This document shows positions 6,743-15,660 of a stretch of 33,400 bases of DNA, one piece after another. The stretch spans positions 202,635-236,034 of the forward strand of contig NZ_JH636445.1 in assembly GCF_000255705.1 (NCBI RefSeq). The letters run 5' to 3'. The position numbers and the translations under genes were made by a program. The notes beneath the pieces were generated by a model. The model had not been told where the DNA came from, searched no databases, and worked only from the letters and a program-made list of their open reading frames with translations. The stretch comes from Zavarzinella formosa DSM 19928. GTDB lineage: Bacteria; Planctomycetota; Planctomycetia; Gemmatales; Gemmataceae. Position 1 is the stretch's first letter. The number at the start of each line of letters is the position of its first letter.

Positions 6743-9646
6743 CTAGTTGTCACTTGATAGCACAGCAACCGGCAATTGTCGGAACACATTTGCCAGCTTC
6801 ATACGGCCATCATCTGTCGGAACAGTTTCGCCGGTGAGCAGGTTGCACCACGGACCGGAAAAACCAGTCGATAGGATGGTGTCTTTCCAGACTCGCGGGC
6901 CGACGGGAAGTTCATCCGATTCGGGGGCCAGTCCGACCGTTAATCGCGGAACGACCACCAAAACGGTTTTCCCTTCGTGGGATCGCTGGAAGGCAAAGGC
7001 ATGATCGGCCAGCGAACCGGTCACAATTGCGGGATGATAACTTCCCTCCAGAAACAGTGAGGCATGATCCCGTCGATAACGCAGGCATCGGGCCACGATG
7101 TTGAGCTTGTCGTTGGCCGCCAACGTTTGTTTCGGGTTTAGCCGGGTTTGTAGCTTCTCATAATCCACACCCCGGCGGTTGTCCGGGTCCACCAGCGAAT
7201 CGGTCCAGTCTTCGGTTCCCTGATAAACATCGGCCGTGCCGGGGGCCATGCAACGGATAATGGTTTGAGCCAACGAATTTAGTCGGCCGTGATAAGAGAC
7301 CCGCCGGGCGAAGTTCGTGAGATCGGCCAGAAACTCCCGAGACTTTTCGGGGTGCAACACCGCCATGATAAAGCCATCCACCGCTGTTTCATATTCCGTG
7401 TCCGGGTTAATCCAACTGCTGTGAACCTTCGCTTCGCACAGGGTTTTTCGCATGTAAGCCCGCACCCGTTCCGAGATGGCGGCAAGGTCAGGCGTCCCCT
7501 CCGGCCAGATGCCCACTAATGTTTGATACAGCAGATATTCTTCGTTGGCGTCCGGGGCGAAAGTCCCGTCTTCCAGTTCCGTGCGATGGGAACGGTTGAA
7601 CTTGGCCCATCCGCGCACGGCCTTGGCCCAGTCGGCCGGGATTTCGGAAAGCACATTGAGTCTCGCCCGCACATCCTCGCTTCGTTTGGTGTCGTGCGTG
7701 CTCAATGGCGACAATCCTCGGGGACGAGTGGCCAAGAAAACATGCAACTCCTCGGGTGAGTGTCCAAACTTCGAGGGCTCGCCGCCGACTTCGTTCAAGG
7801 AGGCGAGGCGGTTGAACACATAAAAAGCCGTGTCTTCCACCCCCTTGGCGGTCACGGGCGAAGTGACCTGTTGAAACTTGCCCGCGAATTGGGACTGCAT
7901 TCGGCGGTATTCTTCCGTCGCCGGGCCGCTGGGGGAATCCTTCAGCAGCAAAGTGTCCCGGATGAATTCATACACCGCCCGGCCGGTGGACGGATCACGG
8001 CGGCGGGCTTGCCGGATGGCCGACAACACATGCCGGGTGTCCGAAGAGTTCACGCTGTCGCTGACATAAGAACGATAAACCGGGAAGCAGGCAATCACCT
8101 CTCGCAAGGCTCGGCGCAGGCCATTTAACGTGAAATCCCGCGAACGGAGGTCGAGCCGGGCAAGGCGGTCCAGTTGATAGGCAAGGGCGTTCAACTCGCT
8201 TGCCAGCGAGGACCGCATGATGAGAACTTTTTTCTGATAGATGAGCTCCCGGTATTCTGTCGAAACCCCGGTGAAACGAGTGTAAAGTTCCGTCATGGCG
8301 GGTTCGTTGTCGTCGGCCACGAACAGCCCGTTGATGGCCGCAATGAACTCGTAACCGGTTGTGCCATCACATCGCCAGTCGGCCGGCAATGGTTCGCCAT
8401 CTGCGAGAATCTTTTCCACCACCACATAGAGCGGATTGGCTTTTTCAGTGGTGAATCGTTCCCGAAGGGCCGGTTCCATGTCCGCGTTCCAACCGGGCAT
8501 TCGGCGGGCGATGGCGAGCAGATAATGCGTCTGAAGCCGGTTCAGATATTCACGCGGATCAAACAGACCGTCCGGGTGATCGATACGAAAACCATCCGCG
8601 ATGCCGGCGGCCGCAAAGTCCAGCCAGCGGCGATGAACGGCCTCGAACACCTCTTCGCGTTCCACGCTCAAGGCGGCCAGTTCGTTCACGTCGAAGAACC
8701 GCCGGTAGTTAATTTCATCGGTGGCCACCCGCCAAAAGCAGGCGCGATAGGCTTGTGCCTCCAATAGCTCATCCATCGCCGTCCATGAGGCGGCGACGCC
8801 CGGTTGGCCGTGCCAGTCGGCCAGGAATTCGTTAAGCACCTGATACGCTTCCGGGAAGCGTTCCGGCAATTCAGCCAGTCGGCGACGGATCACGTTGCAT
8901 TCAATCAATCCGGAACGGGTTCGCTCGGCATCCGGTTCCTGTCGGCCGGGGAGATGACTCACCGAATTGGCGATGCTCATCAGTTCCACAAAAGCCGGGT
9001 GATCCTCCCCGAACGATGCTCGGGCAATCTCGGCGGCCGGGTTCAGCAATCGCCCATAGGTTCGCGGATCAACCGGAAGCCACAAATGGCCGTACTGGAC
9101 GATGAACCGCCCGCCGACCAGCGAGACTTTGAACGCCCCACCTTCCAAGGCTTGTCCATAGGGTTCGCCGAGGATGGGGAGAAGCAGGCGGCCCTGCATT
9201 CCGGGCCGTGGCGAGTCGAACCAAGCAATGTCGAAATACCCGGCGAACGGCGAGGCCGGGCCGTGTTCCAGCACATCCCGCCACCAGGCGTTTTCACCGG
9301 TCACACACATGTGATTGGGAACGATGTCGAGCAGCATTCCCATCCCTCGGGCCGCAAGCGCCTCGCTGAGGGAATTCAAATCCTCCTCGGTGCCAATCTC
9401 CGGATTCAGCGTCCGGTGATCGGTCACATCGTAGCCGTGCGTGCTGCCGGGTTGGGCGGCCAGAAACGGCGAGGCGTACAAATGCGTGACGCCCAATTCA
9501 GCGAGGTAAGGGACCAACCGGGCCGCATCCCGGAAGATGAATCCGGCGTGCAATTGTACCCGATACGTGGTCAGGGGAATGCGATGCCGCCGGGCCGCTT
9601 CCGCGATCGTGTCGGCCGCCAATTGGTCCAGGGTGTTCATGTTCAC
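6743..9646 (-). CDS. treY: Malto-oligosyltrehalose synthase (GH13)
   Basis: The 967-residue enzyme converts the reducing-end alpha-1,4 bond of maltooligosaccharides into the alpha,alpha-1,1 bond of a maltooligosyl-trehalose. GH13 catalytic regions are in order: DIVPNHM (107-113), GFRIDHPDG with nucleophile Asp356, VVVEKILADGEPLP with acid Glu411, and STHDTKRSED with His651-Asp652. The N-terminal TYRVQLHAGF and the YASPF/GSTHGYDV elements are typical of TreY. Length is slightly above the usual 700-950. The GTG at 9646 overlaps the glgX stop by 4 nt (GTGA), implying translational coupling; the ATG at 9640 is an equally workable start with GGGGA about 10 nt upstream. No treZ follows. Confidence 0.95.
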   Translation of the reverse strand: MNMNTLDQLAADTIAEAARRHRIPLTTYRVQLHAGFIFRDAARLVPYLAELGVTHLYASPFLAAQPGSTHGYDVTDHRTLNPEIGTEEDLNSLSEALAARGMGMLLDIVPNHMCVTGENAWWRDVLEHGPASPFAGYFDIAWFDSPRPGMQGRLLLPILGEPYGQALEGGAFKVSLVGGRFIVQYGHLWLPVDPRTYGRLLNPAAEIARASFGEDHPAFVELMSIANSVSHLPGRQEPDAERTRSGLIECNVIRRRLAELPERFPEAYQVLNEFLADWHGQPGVAASWTAMDELLEAQAYRACFWRVATDEINYRRFFDVNELAALSVEREEVFEAVHRRWLDFAAAGIADGFRIDHPDGLFDPREYLNRLQTHYLLAIARRMPGWNADMEPALRERFTTEKANPLYVVVEKILADGEPLPADWRCDGTTGYEFIAAINGLFVADDNEPAMTELYTRFTGVSTEYRELIYQKKVLIMRSSLASELNALAYQLDRLARLDLRSRDFTLNGLRRALREVIACFPVYRSYVSDSVNSSDTRHVLSAIRQARRRDPSTGRAVYEFIRDTLLLKDSPSGPATEEYRRMQSQFAGKFQQVTSPVTAKGVEDTAFYVFNRLASLNEVGGEPSKFGHSPEELHVFLATRPRGLSPLSTHDTKRSEDVRARLNVLSEIPADWAKAVRGWAKFNRSHRTELEDGTFAPDANEEYLLYQTLVGIWPEGTPDLAAISERVRAYMRKTLCEAKVHSSWINPDTEYETAVDGFIMAVLHPEKSREFLADLTNFARRVSYHGRLNSLAQTIIRCMAPGTADVYQGTEDWTDSLVDPDNRRGVDYEKLQTRLNPKQTLAANDKLNIVARCLRYRRDHASLFLEGSYHPAIVTGSLADHAFAFQRSHEGKTVLVVVPRLTVGLAPESDELPVGPRVWKDTILSTGFSGPWCNLLTGETVPTDDGRMKLANVFRQLPVAVLSSDN

Positions 9647-11847
9647 AGGTTCCCCGTCGGCAAAGGCCGGGGTCTCTCATCCGACTGGCGAAGTATTTCG
9701 GCCTGCAATGGCGTCACATCCGGAAACGGCTCGCCGATTGGCCGGGTGCGGAAGACGGCCAGACTTCTGGCAACCAGGCGATGAGAACCGTCGTGGGGGC
9801 CTTTTCGCATGTCGTCATCCGTGTCAATCAATAGTTCCCATTGTTGCCCCGTGGCCGGTGGCGGGAGTGTGAAGTTTCGATCTTCCTGTCCGGGATTGAG
9901 GGCCAGAAAGAGGGTGTCGCCGATGATCGGTTCGCCGCGTTCGTCCGTCTCGCCGATCAGGTCGCCGGCGAGTCGCATGCCCATGCCCGCCACCGGGGCT
10001 TCCCATTCCGCATCGCTCATTTCACCCCCGTCCGGGGTGAACCATGTCACATCGGAGATGCCCTCTCCCCGGATGGGCCGGCCCTGAAAGAAGGTACGGC
10101 GCCGGAGGACGGGCTGTTCTCTCCACAAGCGGTTGACCAAGCGGACGAACTGAAGAAACGCCTCTTTGTCCGGGTTCATCTCCCAATTCAGCCAGCTCAG
10201 TTCGGAGTCTTGGCAGTAGGTGTTATTGTTCCCCTGTTGGGTCTGGCTCAGTTCATCCCCGGCCAAAACCATCGGAACACCCTGCGAAAGCAGCATGGTG
10301 GCGTACAGATTCCGGCGTTGTCTGGCGCGCAGCCGATTGACATCCGGGTCGTCGGTCGGCCCTTCGTGGCCGCAGTTCCAGCTTCGGTTATGGTCGCCGC
10401 CGTCCCGGTTGTCTTCTCCGTTAGCTTGGTTTTGTTTGTCGTGATAACTCACCAAGTCGTTCAAGGTAAAGCCGTCGTGGCAGGTGACGAAATTGACACT
10501 GGCGTAGGGGTGTCGGCTGCTGCGGTCGTACAAATCCGGCGAACCGGAGAGGCGATGCGCCAGCACCCGGGCGGGAACCGGGGCGCCCGCCCACAAATCC
10601 CGGACGGTGTCCCGGTATTCGCCGTTCCACTCGGCCCAGCCAGTGGGGAAGTTGCCCACCATGTACCCTTCCGGGCCGACGTCCCACGGCTCGGCGATTA
10701 ATTTTACCCGTGACAACACCGGGTCTTGGTGGATGATGTCAAAGAAGGTGGCCGTTCGATCCGCGTGAAGTTCTTCCCGTCCCAGCGTGGTGGCCAGATC
10801 GAAGCGGAACCCGTCCACGTGCATTTCTTCCACCCAATGCCGCAGGCTGTCCATGATGAGTTGCAGCACGCGCGGATGCCGCATGCGCGGGGTGTTGCCG
10901 CAACCAGTGAAATCCATGTGATACCGCTGGTCTTCCGACGAGAGGAAATAGTAAGTGGCGTTGTCGATTCCGCGGAACGAGAGTGTCGGACCCTGATGGT
11001 TTCCCTCGGCCGTGTGGTTGTACACCACGTCGAGCAAGACTTCGATTCCGGCCGCGTGGAGCGTGCGGACCATCATCTTGAACTCCCGCAGGGCCGAGGC
11101 GGGATCGTCGGGTTGGGTGGCGAAGCGAGGGTCCGGGGCGAAGAAGCCCAGCGTGTTGTACCCCCAATAATTCGTGAGGTTCTTTTCCTGCAAATGCCGG
11201 TCGTCAATGCGGAAATGGACCGGCAACAACTCGACGGCCGTGACATTCAGGGACTTCAGATGCCGGATGGCCGCCTCCGAGGCGACCCCGCCGTAAGTCC
11301 CCCGCAAATGATCCGGCACGCCGGGCAACCGTTTGGTAAAACCGCCGACATGTAATTCATAGATCAGTGTCTCATGCCACGGCCGCCGGAGCAGGCGGTC
11401 GTCCCCCCAAGTGAAGGCGGAATCGACGACCACGGAGAGAGGAGCAAAACGAGCGCTGTCCCGCTCGTCAAAGCTCAGGTCACCCTCTTCCGAACCGACG
11501 GAATAGCCAAACAGGGAATCATCCCATGTCAGATTCCGGCCAACGGCCTTCGAGTATGGGTCAAACAAGAGCTTGTTCGGATTGAAGCGATGTCCGTTTT
11601 CCGGCTGATGCGGCCCCTCGACACGATAGCCGTAAAGCTGGCCGGGAAGCGCGTCCGGCAAATAAACGTGAAAGACCTGATCGGTCCGTTCGGTCATCGG
11701 GATTCGGATGGTTTCTTTTTCCGCGTTACGATGGTCAAACAAACAAAGTTCCGCGCTGGTGGCGTTCTCGCTGAACAGCGCAAAGTTCACGCCCGCCCCG
11801 TCCCAAGTGGCTCCCAAGGGATAAGGCTGGCCCGGCCATCTTCGCAT
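9643..11847 (-). CDS. glgX: Glycogen debranching enzyme GlgX/TreX (isoamylase-type, GH13)
   Basis: The 734-residue enzyme hydrolyses alpha-1,6 branches in glycogen and limit dextrins. The N-terminal carbohydrate-binding (CBM48) part starts with WPGQPYPLGATWDGAG. The GH13 barrel shows DVVYNHT (273-279), GFRFDLATTLGRE with nucleophile Asp350, LIAEPWDVG with acid Glu386, and NFVTCHDGFT (His457-Asp458). The frame is open up to 12060, but the ATG at 11847 has CGGGAG 6 nt upstream and gives the normal family N-terminus; longer starts would overlap the divergent gene at 12047. It is first in an operon with treY (4-nt overlap), feeding linear maltooligosaccharides to TreY. Its promoter should lie in the 200-base divergent gap. 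Confidence 0.95.
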   Translation of the reverse strand: MRRWPGQPYPLGATWDGAGVNFALFSENATSAELCLFDHRNAEKETIRIPMTERTDQVFHVYLPDALPGQLYGYRVEGPHQPENGHRFNPNKLLFDPYSKAVGRNLTWDDSLFGYSVGSEEGDLSFDERDSARFAPLSVVVDSAFTWGDDRLLRRPWHETLIYELHVGGFTKRLPGVPDHLRGTYGGVASEAAIRHLKSLNVTAVELLPVHFRIDDRHLQEKNLTNYWGYNTLGFFAPDPRFATQPDDPASALREFKMMVRTLHAAGIEVLLDVVYNHTAEGNHQGPTLSFRGIDNATYYFLSSEDQRYHMDFTGCGNTPRMRHPRVLQLIMDSLRHWVEEMHVDGFRFDLATTLGREELHADRTATFFDIIHQDPVLSRVKLIAEPWDVGPEGYMVGNFPTGWAEWNGEYRDTVRDLWAGAPVPARVLAHRLSGSPDLYDRSSRHPYASVNFVTCHDGFTLNDLVSYHDKQNQANGEDNRDGGDHNRSWNCGHEGPTDDPDVNRLRARQRRNLYATMLLSQGVPMVLAGDELSQTQQGNNNTYCQDSELSWLNWEMNPDKEAFLQFVRLVNRLWREQPVLRRRTFFQGRPIRGEGISDVTWFTPDGGEMSDAEWEAPVAGMGMRLAGDLIGETDERGEPIIGDTLFLALNPGQEDRNFTLPPPATGQQWELLIDTDDDMRKGPHDGSHRLVARSLAVFRTRPIGEPFPDVTPLQAEILRQSDERPRPLPTGNL

Positions 11848-12046
11848 GTGTGACTCCCGATAGTTCATTTCTGGCACTGCAATTCTGATGCCATTCTTTG
11901 GCATCGGGAAACAGCCCTTTAATTCAGGCATTTTGTCGCATGTCGGACGTTCGCGATTTTCCGGTCGGATTGCGGTTGGCATCCCGCTTGCAATGCTTCT
12001 CCACGAGAGAGGCAACAACCTTCTCAAATTCCAATGGAGAGACAAC
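11848..12046. promoter_or_regulatory. Divergent intergenic region between glgX and the DUF4142 gene
   Basis: These 199 bases separate the starts of two divergent genes and must hold both transcription starts if each gene has its own promoter. Ribosome sites are clear on both ends (CGGGAG for glgX, GGAGAG for the DUF4142 gene). I could not identify convincing -35/-10 pairs or an operator. Confidence 0.4.
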
Positions 12047-12559
12047 ATGCTTCGATCCATCGAACTTCACGCCATCCTGACGGCCTTCCTGATTTCGGGG
12101 GCGATGGCGACAGCCCAAGAAAAGCCGGCCTTCTTCGACACGGACTTTATGCGCAAAACAGCCAGCGCCGAGATTCGGGAAGTGGAGATCGCCAAACTGG
12201 CTCTGAGCCGGGCGAAGAGCGCCGACATCAAAACCGTCGCCGAGAGAATGGCGGCCGATCATGCGATCCTCAACAAGAATTTGCGAGCCACGGCCGTCGC
12301 CGCCAATTTGATCGTGCCGGACAAGATGAGCGCCGACGATCAGGCGAAATACGACGAGCTCAAAGAATTCAGCGGCGACGACTTTGACCGGGCCTATGTG
12401 AAACGCTTGCTGATCGATCAAGTCGATGCGATGGCTGACTTTGAAAAAGCGAGAAAAGACGCCGCCAGCCCACTGGTTCGTGGGTTTGCCGACAAGTCTC
12501 TTCCGGCCCGCCGCGCGCATCTGGACGCCTTGCGGAAGTTGGAAGAGACGATTCGCTGA
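12047..12559 (+). CDS. Secreted DUF4142 domain protein (ferritin-like helical bundle)
   Basis: The 170-residue product has a signal peptide (MLRSIELHAILTAFLISGAM, probable cleavage after ATA before QEK). A DUF4142-type four-helix region follows, with FDTDFMRKTASAEIREVEIA, KSADIKTVAERMAADHAILN and YVKRLLIDQVDAMADFEKA. The family is predicted to be periplasmic and ferritin-like; its biochemical role is not established and metal binding is not shown. The ATG at 12047 has GGAG 7 nt upstream. A longer frame from 11888 would run through the glgX promoter region and hide the signal peptide, so it is rejected. The low-affinity-iron-permease-like gene starts 89 bases downstream, so the two may be co-transcribed. 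Confidence 0.85.
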   Translation: MLRSIELHAILTAFLISGAMATAQEKPAFFDTDFMRKTASAEIREVEIAKLALSRAKSADIKTVAERMAADHAILNKNLRATAVAANLIVPDKMSADDQAKYDELKEFSGDDFDRAYVKRLLIDQVDAMADFEKARKDAASPLVRGFADKSLPARRAHLDALRKLEETIR

Positions 12560-12648
12560 GCGCGGTTTGCCATCCGAATGATCCACGCCGATGGCGGGCC
12601 ACCCACCGCCACGGCAAGCCGATTGATCGCCAACACGAAAGTTCTCCC

Positions 12649-13101
12649 ATGTCCGCCATTCGTCCGGAAGGTCTTCTCGCACGGCTCGCGCAAAACGCGG
12701 CCCAATGGTCCGGCAGTTCCGCGGCCTTTGGAATCGCCTTGCTGGTTATTGTCATCTGGGCGGCGACCGGACCGTTGTTCCACTACGGCGACACCTGGCA
12801 ACTCGTCATCAACACCGGAACCACGATCATCACGTTTTTGATGGTGTTCCTGATCCAGCGTGCCCAGAACAAAGATTCCCAGGCGATCCATCTCAAACTC
12901 AACGAATTGGTGGCCTCGATGCACGGAGCGAGCAACCGGCTCATCAATGTGGAAGGGATGACCGAGGAAGATTTGAAGGTGTTGCACCAGCACTACTGCC
13001 GGTTGGTGAAACTCGCTGCCGCTGACGAGAAACTAACAGACTCTCATTCCGTGGAAGAAGCCGCCGAGCGCCACGCGGAAAAGAAAAAAATGGACGAGTA
13101 A
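12649..13101 (+). CDS. Low affinity iron permease family membrane protein
   Basis: The 150-residue protein has two close transmembrane helices (about residues 24-44 with FGIALLVIVIWAATGPL, and 53-70 with VINTGTTIITFLMVFLIQ). A cytosolic helix follows, starting RAQNKDSQAIHLKLNELVAS, and then a charged C-terminal tail. This matches the bacterial proteins placed in the PF04120 'low affinity iron permease' family by homology to yeast Fet4. Bacterial members keep only a short core, and iron transport by them is not well supported. The ribosome site is weak. The gene follows the DUF4142 gene by 89 bases. A weak 5-bp stem (13148-13164) followed by a T-rich stretch lies downstream and may end the transcript. 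Confidence 0.82.
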   Translation: MSAIRPEGLLARLAQNAAQWSGSSAAFGIALLVIVIWAATGPLFHYGDTWQLVINTGTTIITFLMVFLIQRAQNKDSQAIHLKLNELVASMHGASNRLINVEGMTEEDLKVLHQHYCRLVKLAAADEKLTDSHSVEEAAERHAEKKKMDE

Positions 13102-13250
13102 AGAAGAGATTGCCTTCTGGTGAACCTCAAGAGCGTTGGGGAGAGTCGCGATGCTGGTTATCGCATTCATTTCTCGATATATTGCCTTTGCTCGCGATCA
13201 AATTTTGCGTATTGAGCGGCAGGGGCAATAGCCACCCAAGGAGGCAGGGG

Positions 13251-14222
13251 ATGTTTCGATGGGCCGCGCTCTGCTTCTTATTCACGGCCATTAACCTTCA
13301 GGCCGATCCTCCGACGAAACTCGAAGGCCACGAGCAGGAACTCTACTCGTTGGTCTTTTCGCCCAAAGGGGATCGACTCGCATCGACGGCGAACGACGGC
13401 ACCATCCGCGTCTGGAAGCTCGCCGACGGGCAATCCACCATCATCAAAACCGGCACCGGGTCGCGGACGGTGGCGTTCTCGATGGACGGCAAACAAGTCG
13501 CCGGGCGATTTGAGAACAAGGCCGTCATTTGGGATGCCTCGACGGGCAAACCCGTGGCCATGCTTGTCGGCAGTGACCCGTCATCGGACGGAACCGTCAT
13601 GCGGGTCGCCTTCAGCCCGGACGGGCAACACCTCGCGGTGGGCCACCAAATGGGCTTGGTCCGGATTTGGGACATCACGACCGGCAAACCGATTGCCGAT
13701 CTGGCCCGCTCCGGAAAGGTTGGCGATCTGTCACGCTCGATCACCGCTCTGGCCTATTCCCCGGACGGCAAGCTTCTCGCGGTCGGCGGGGACAAAGGAC
13801 TGGTCGTCTGGAACGCCGGGACGAACACCGTCTCGAAAGAATTGGCGGAGTTCAAAACCTTCTCCGTGGAATTCACTCCCGACGGCAAGCGGTTGATTGT
13901 TAACGGAGAGGATCGCGTGCCCGTCCTGCAAATCCGGGACACGGCCGACTGGACGACATCCTATGCCTCCAGCATCAACGAATCGGCTGACCGGCACCTG
14001 AACAAACTGCGCCGGATCGATGATGTCCGCGCCCTCGGCGTCAACGAGAAAGACGAATTTGAACTGTTCGACCTGCAAAAGCTCGCACGCACGACGATTC
14101 GCTTCGCCACCCCGTACAAGCGCGGGCCGGGCGGGTTCGCCATCAGCCCCGATGGCAAAACCGTCGCCCATTACTTCGGCGGCAATCAATACGCGATCCA
14201 CTTGCAGCCTTTGCCCAAATAA
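13251..14222 (+). CDS. Secreted WD40 repeat protein
   Basis: The 323-residue protein starts at an ATG with a near-perfect AGGAGG 6 nt upstream; an upstream in-frame start at 13110 has no such site. A signal peptide (MFRWAALCFLFTAINLQA) is followed by about seven WD40-type blades, for example LYSLVFSPKGDRLASTANDG, VMRVAFSPDGQHLAVG, ITALAYSPDGKLLAVGGDKG and GGFAISPDGKTVAHYFGG. WD40 propellers are protein-interaction scaffolds; no fused kinase or cytochrome domain is present, unlike many planctomycete WD40 proteins. The next plus-strand gene starts 84 bases downstream and is also secreted, so the two may form a unit. The binding partner is unknown. Confidence 0.87.
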   Translation: MFRWAALCFLFTAINLQADPPTKLEGHEQELYSLVFSPKGDRLASTANDGTIRVWKLADGQSTIIKTGTGSRTVAFSMDGKQVAGRFENKAVIWDASTGKPVAMLVGSDPSSDGTVMRVAFSPDGQHLAVGHQMGLVRIWDITTGKPIADLARSGKVGDLSRSITALAYSPDGKLLAVGGDKGLVVWNAGTNTVSKELAEFKTFSVEFTPDGKRLIVNGEDRVPVLQIRDTADWTTSYASSINESADRHLNKLRRIDDVRALGVNEKDEFELFDLQKLARTTIRFATPYKRGPGGFAISPDGKTVAHYFGGNQYAIHLQPLPK

Positions 14223-14306
14223 ATTCCGCAATTCGCCCCAGCATTGAAGAACATCGAAGCGGACGAAACCCCTCGATATTTATCACCAACTTCGGGAGTA
14301 TTGGCG

Positions 14307-15548
14307 ATGACAGCATGGACAAAAGGGCTGATGACCGGGCTTTTGCTGGTGGCGGCGCTGCCCGCATCGGCCGCCGACCTGCGATGGAGCGTGTACGACA
14401 AGAAGACCGACAAGAAACTGCTCGACCTTGACGGCAAAAACGTCGAAGACTCCGAAGGAAAGAAAATCCTGCACTTCGATGGCAAACGCATTGAGAACGC
14501 GGATGGCGTGGCCATTCTTGATCTTGACAAGGATTCAACCACCGGTTTCAGCATTCGCAAGCCGAAAGACCCGGATGTCCGTTTGCTTTGGTCCAATGGT
14601 CAACAGTTGTGCAAGAAGGTGCAAGAAGGCGTTGTCCTCCATTACGACGGCCGCAATCGCCTGATCGCCGCCGACGCCACCGGGGCCGCGATATACACGC
14701 TCACCTGCCACAACGGCAATCTTGATTCCCGGCTGGCTCCCTGGCAATTTGTCGCCATCGGCTACGCCCTGCAACCGAAACTGTTTGAACTCGACGAGGC
14801 CACCGCAAAGGCCCAACGAGACGAAGCGGCCGCGACCGGCAAAGCGGAAGACCTTCGCGTCGCCAACCGGCTCAAGGGGAACTTCGACATCATCACCAGT
14901 TCCACGAAGCCCTTCCTCAAGGGGAAGGCCGGCGTCAAGGCGGTCGGCAAATACTTCCACATGACGTATGATTTTGCCGGCGGCCAGAAACTTCAAGGCA
15001 TCGGCCTGTTCTTCCCCTCCGCCGCGCAGGACGGCGAAGAAATCTTCACCGCCCTGTCCGCCGACGGCGTCGTCGGCCTCGGCATCTATGAAATCAAGGA
15101 CGGCGTGCTTGACGGAACCTGGCACCCGACCTCGCTGCTCGCCGACCCGAAAACGGCCCTCGGTGTCGAGAAGCTCAAAGGGAAAACCGGCGATGATCTC
15201 AGTGGCCGGTTCACCATCACCGAAGCCAAGACCCCCGGCAAGGGCGACCCCTATGTTGGCACGCTCGACATTCAGAAAATTCAGCGCAAGGACGGCGGTA
15301 TCCTGCCGTGCTATGCCATGACATGGACGTTGGGAACCTTCAAGATGTACGGCGCCGGGGTGGCGGTCCAGCACTTGGGCAAGGATACGAAGAAAACGAA
15401 ATACCTGATTGCCGCCGTGGGGACCGGCGAGGTGATGGTCGGCCAGCACTGGCATCCGTCGAGCAGCGGCGTGCAGTTCGATTTCGCGGCGCTCGGCAAG
15501 ACGATCTCCGGGGACGCCGGCGCCGGGTACATCATGCTGAGCAAGTGA
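14307..15548 (+). CDS. Secreted protein of unknown function with short N-terminal beta repeats
   Basis: The 413-residue protein has a signal peptide (MTAWTKGLMTGLLLVAALPA, cleavage near ASAAD) and an ATG at 14307 with GGGAG 8 nt upstream. A TTG at 14244 is rejected because it would bury the signal. Residues ~25-75 hold short repeated units of the type D-x-DGK-x-[VI]-E (LLDLDGKNVEDSEG, ILHFDGKRIENADG, AILDLDKD), likely beta hairpins. The middle part contains a predicted helix (DEATAKAQRDEAAATGKAED). The C-terminal half is beta-rich with many Gly and Asp residues and no motif that I recognise. It ends just before a strong inverted repeat. The preceding WD40 gene is 84 bases away. Confidence 0.8.
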   Translation: MTAWTKGLMTGLLLVAALPASAADLRWSVYDKKTDKKLLDLDGKNVEDSEGKKILHFDGKRIENADGVAILDLDKDSTTGFSIRKPKDPDVRLLWSNGQQLCKKVQEGVVLHYDGRNRLIAADATGAAIYTLTCHNGNLDSRLAPWQFVAIGYALQPKLFELDEATAKAQRDEAAATGKAEDLRVANRLKGNFDIITSSTKPFLKGKAGVKAVGKYFHMTYDFAGGQKLQGIGLFFPSAAQDGEEIFTALSADGVVGLGIYEIKDGVLDGTWHPTSLLADPKTALGVEKLKGKTGDDLSGRFTITEAKTPGKGDPYVGTLDIQKIQRKDGGILPCYAMTWTLGTFKMYGAGVAVQHLGKDTKKTKYLIAAVGTGEVMVGQHWHPSSSGVQFDFAALGKTISGDAGAGYIMLSK

Positions 15549-15553
15549 CAACC

Positions 15554-15589
15554 GAGCCATCCGTGCGAAACAGAATGCACGGATGGTTC
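15554..15589. terminator. Bidirectional terminator-like inverted repeat between convergent genes
   Basis: CCATCCGTGC (15557-15566) and GCACGGATGG (15577-15586) form a perfect 10-bp stem, extendable to 13 bp with one G-T pair, around a 10-nt loop. It starts 6 bases after the stop codon of the plus-strand secreted protein and lies about 70 bases beyond the stop of the convergent DUF1552 gene. There is no long T-run on either side. Position and stem strength support a shared transcription end. Confidence 0.72.
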
Positions 15590-15660
15590 AAACCCGACAA
15601 ATCTCCTCGCCAACAGACTGCCCGATTTTTCGAGATGATCCGCCCGTCCGGCGGCTGGCG

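Noticed and set aside
11888-12046. Longer N-terminus for the DUF4142 protein from 11888
   Set aside because: It would place ~53 extra residues before a good signal peptide, and the ATG at 12047 has its own ribosome site.
11848-12060. Longer N-terminus for glgX up to 12060
   Set aside because: It would overlap the start of the divergent DUF4142 gene and adds a sequence unrelated to GlgX. The ATG at 11847 has a strong ribosome site and a family-typical N-terminus.
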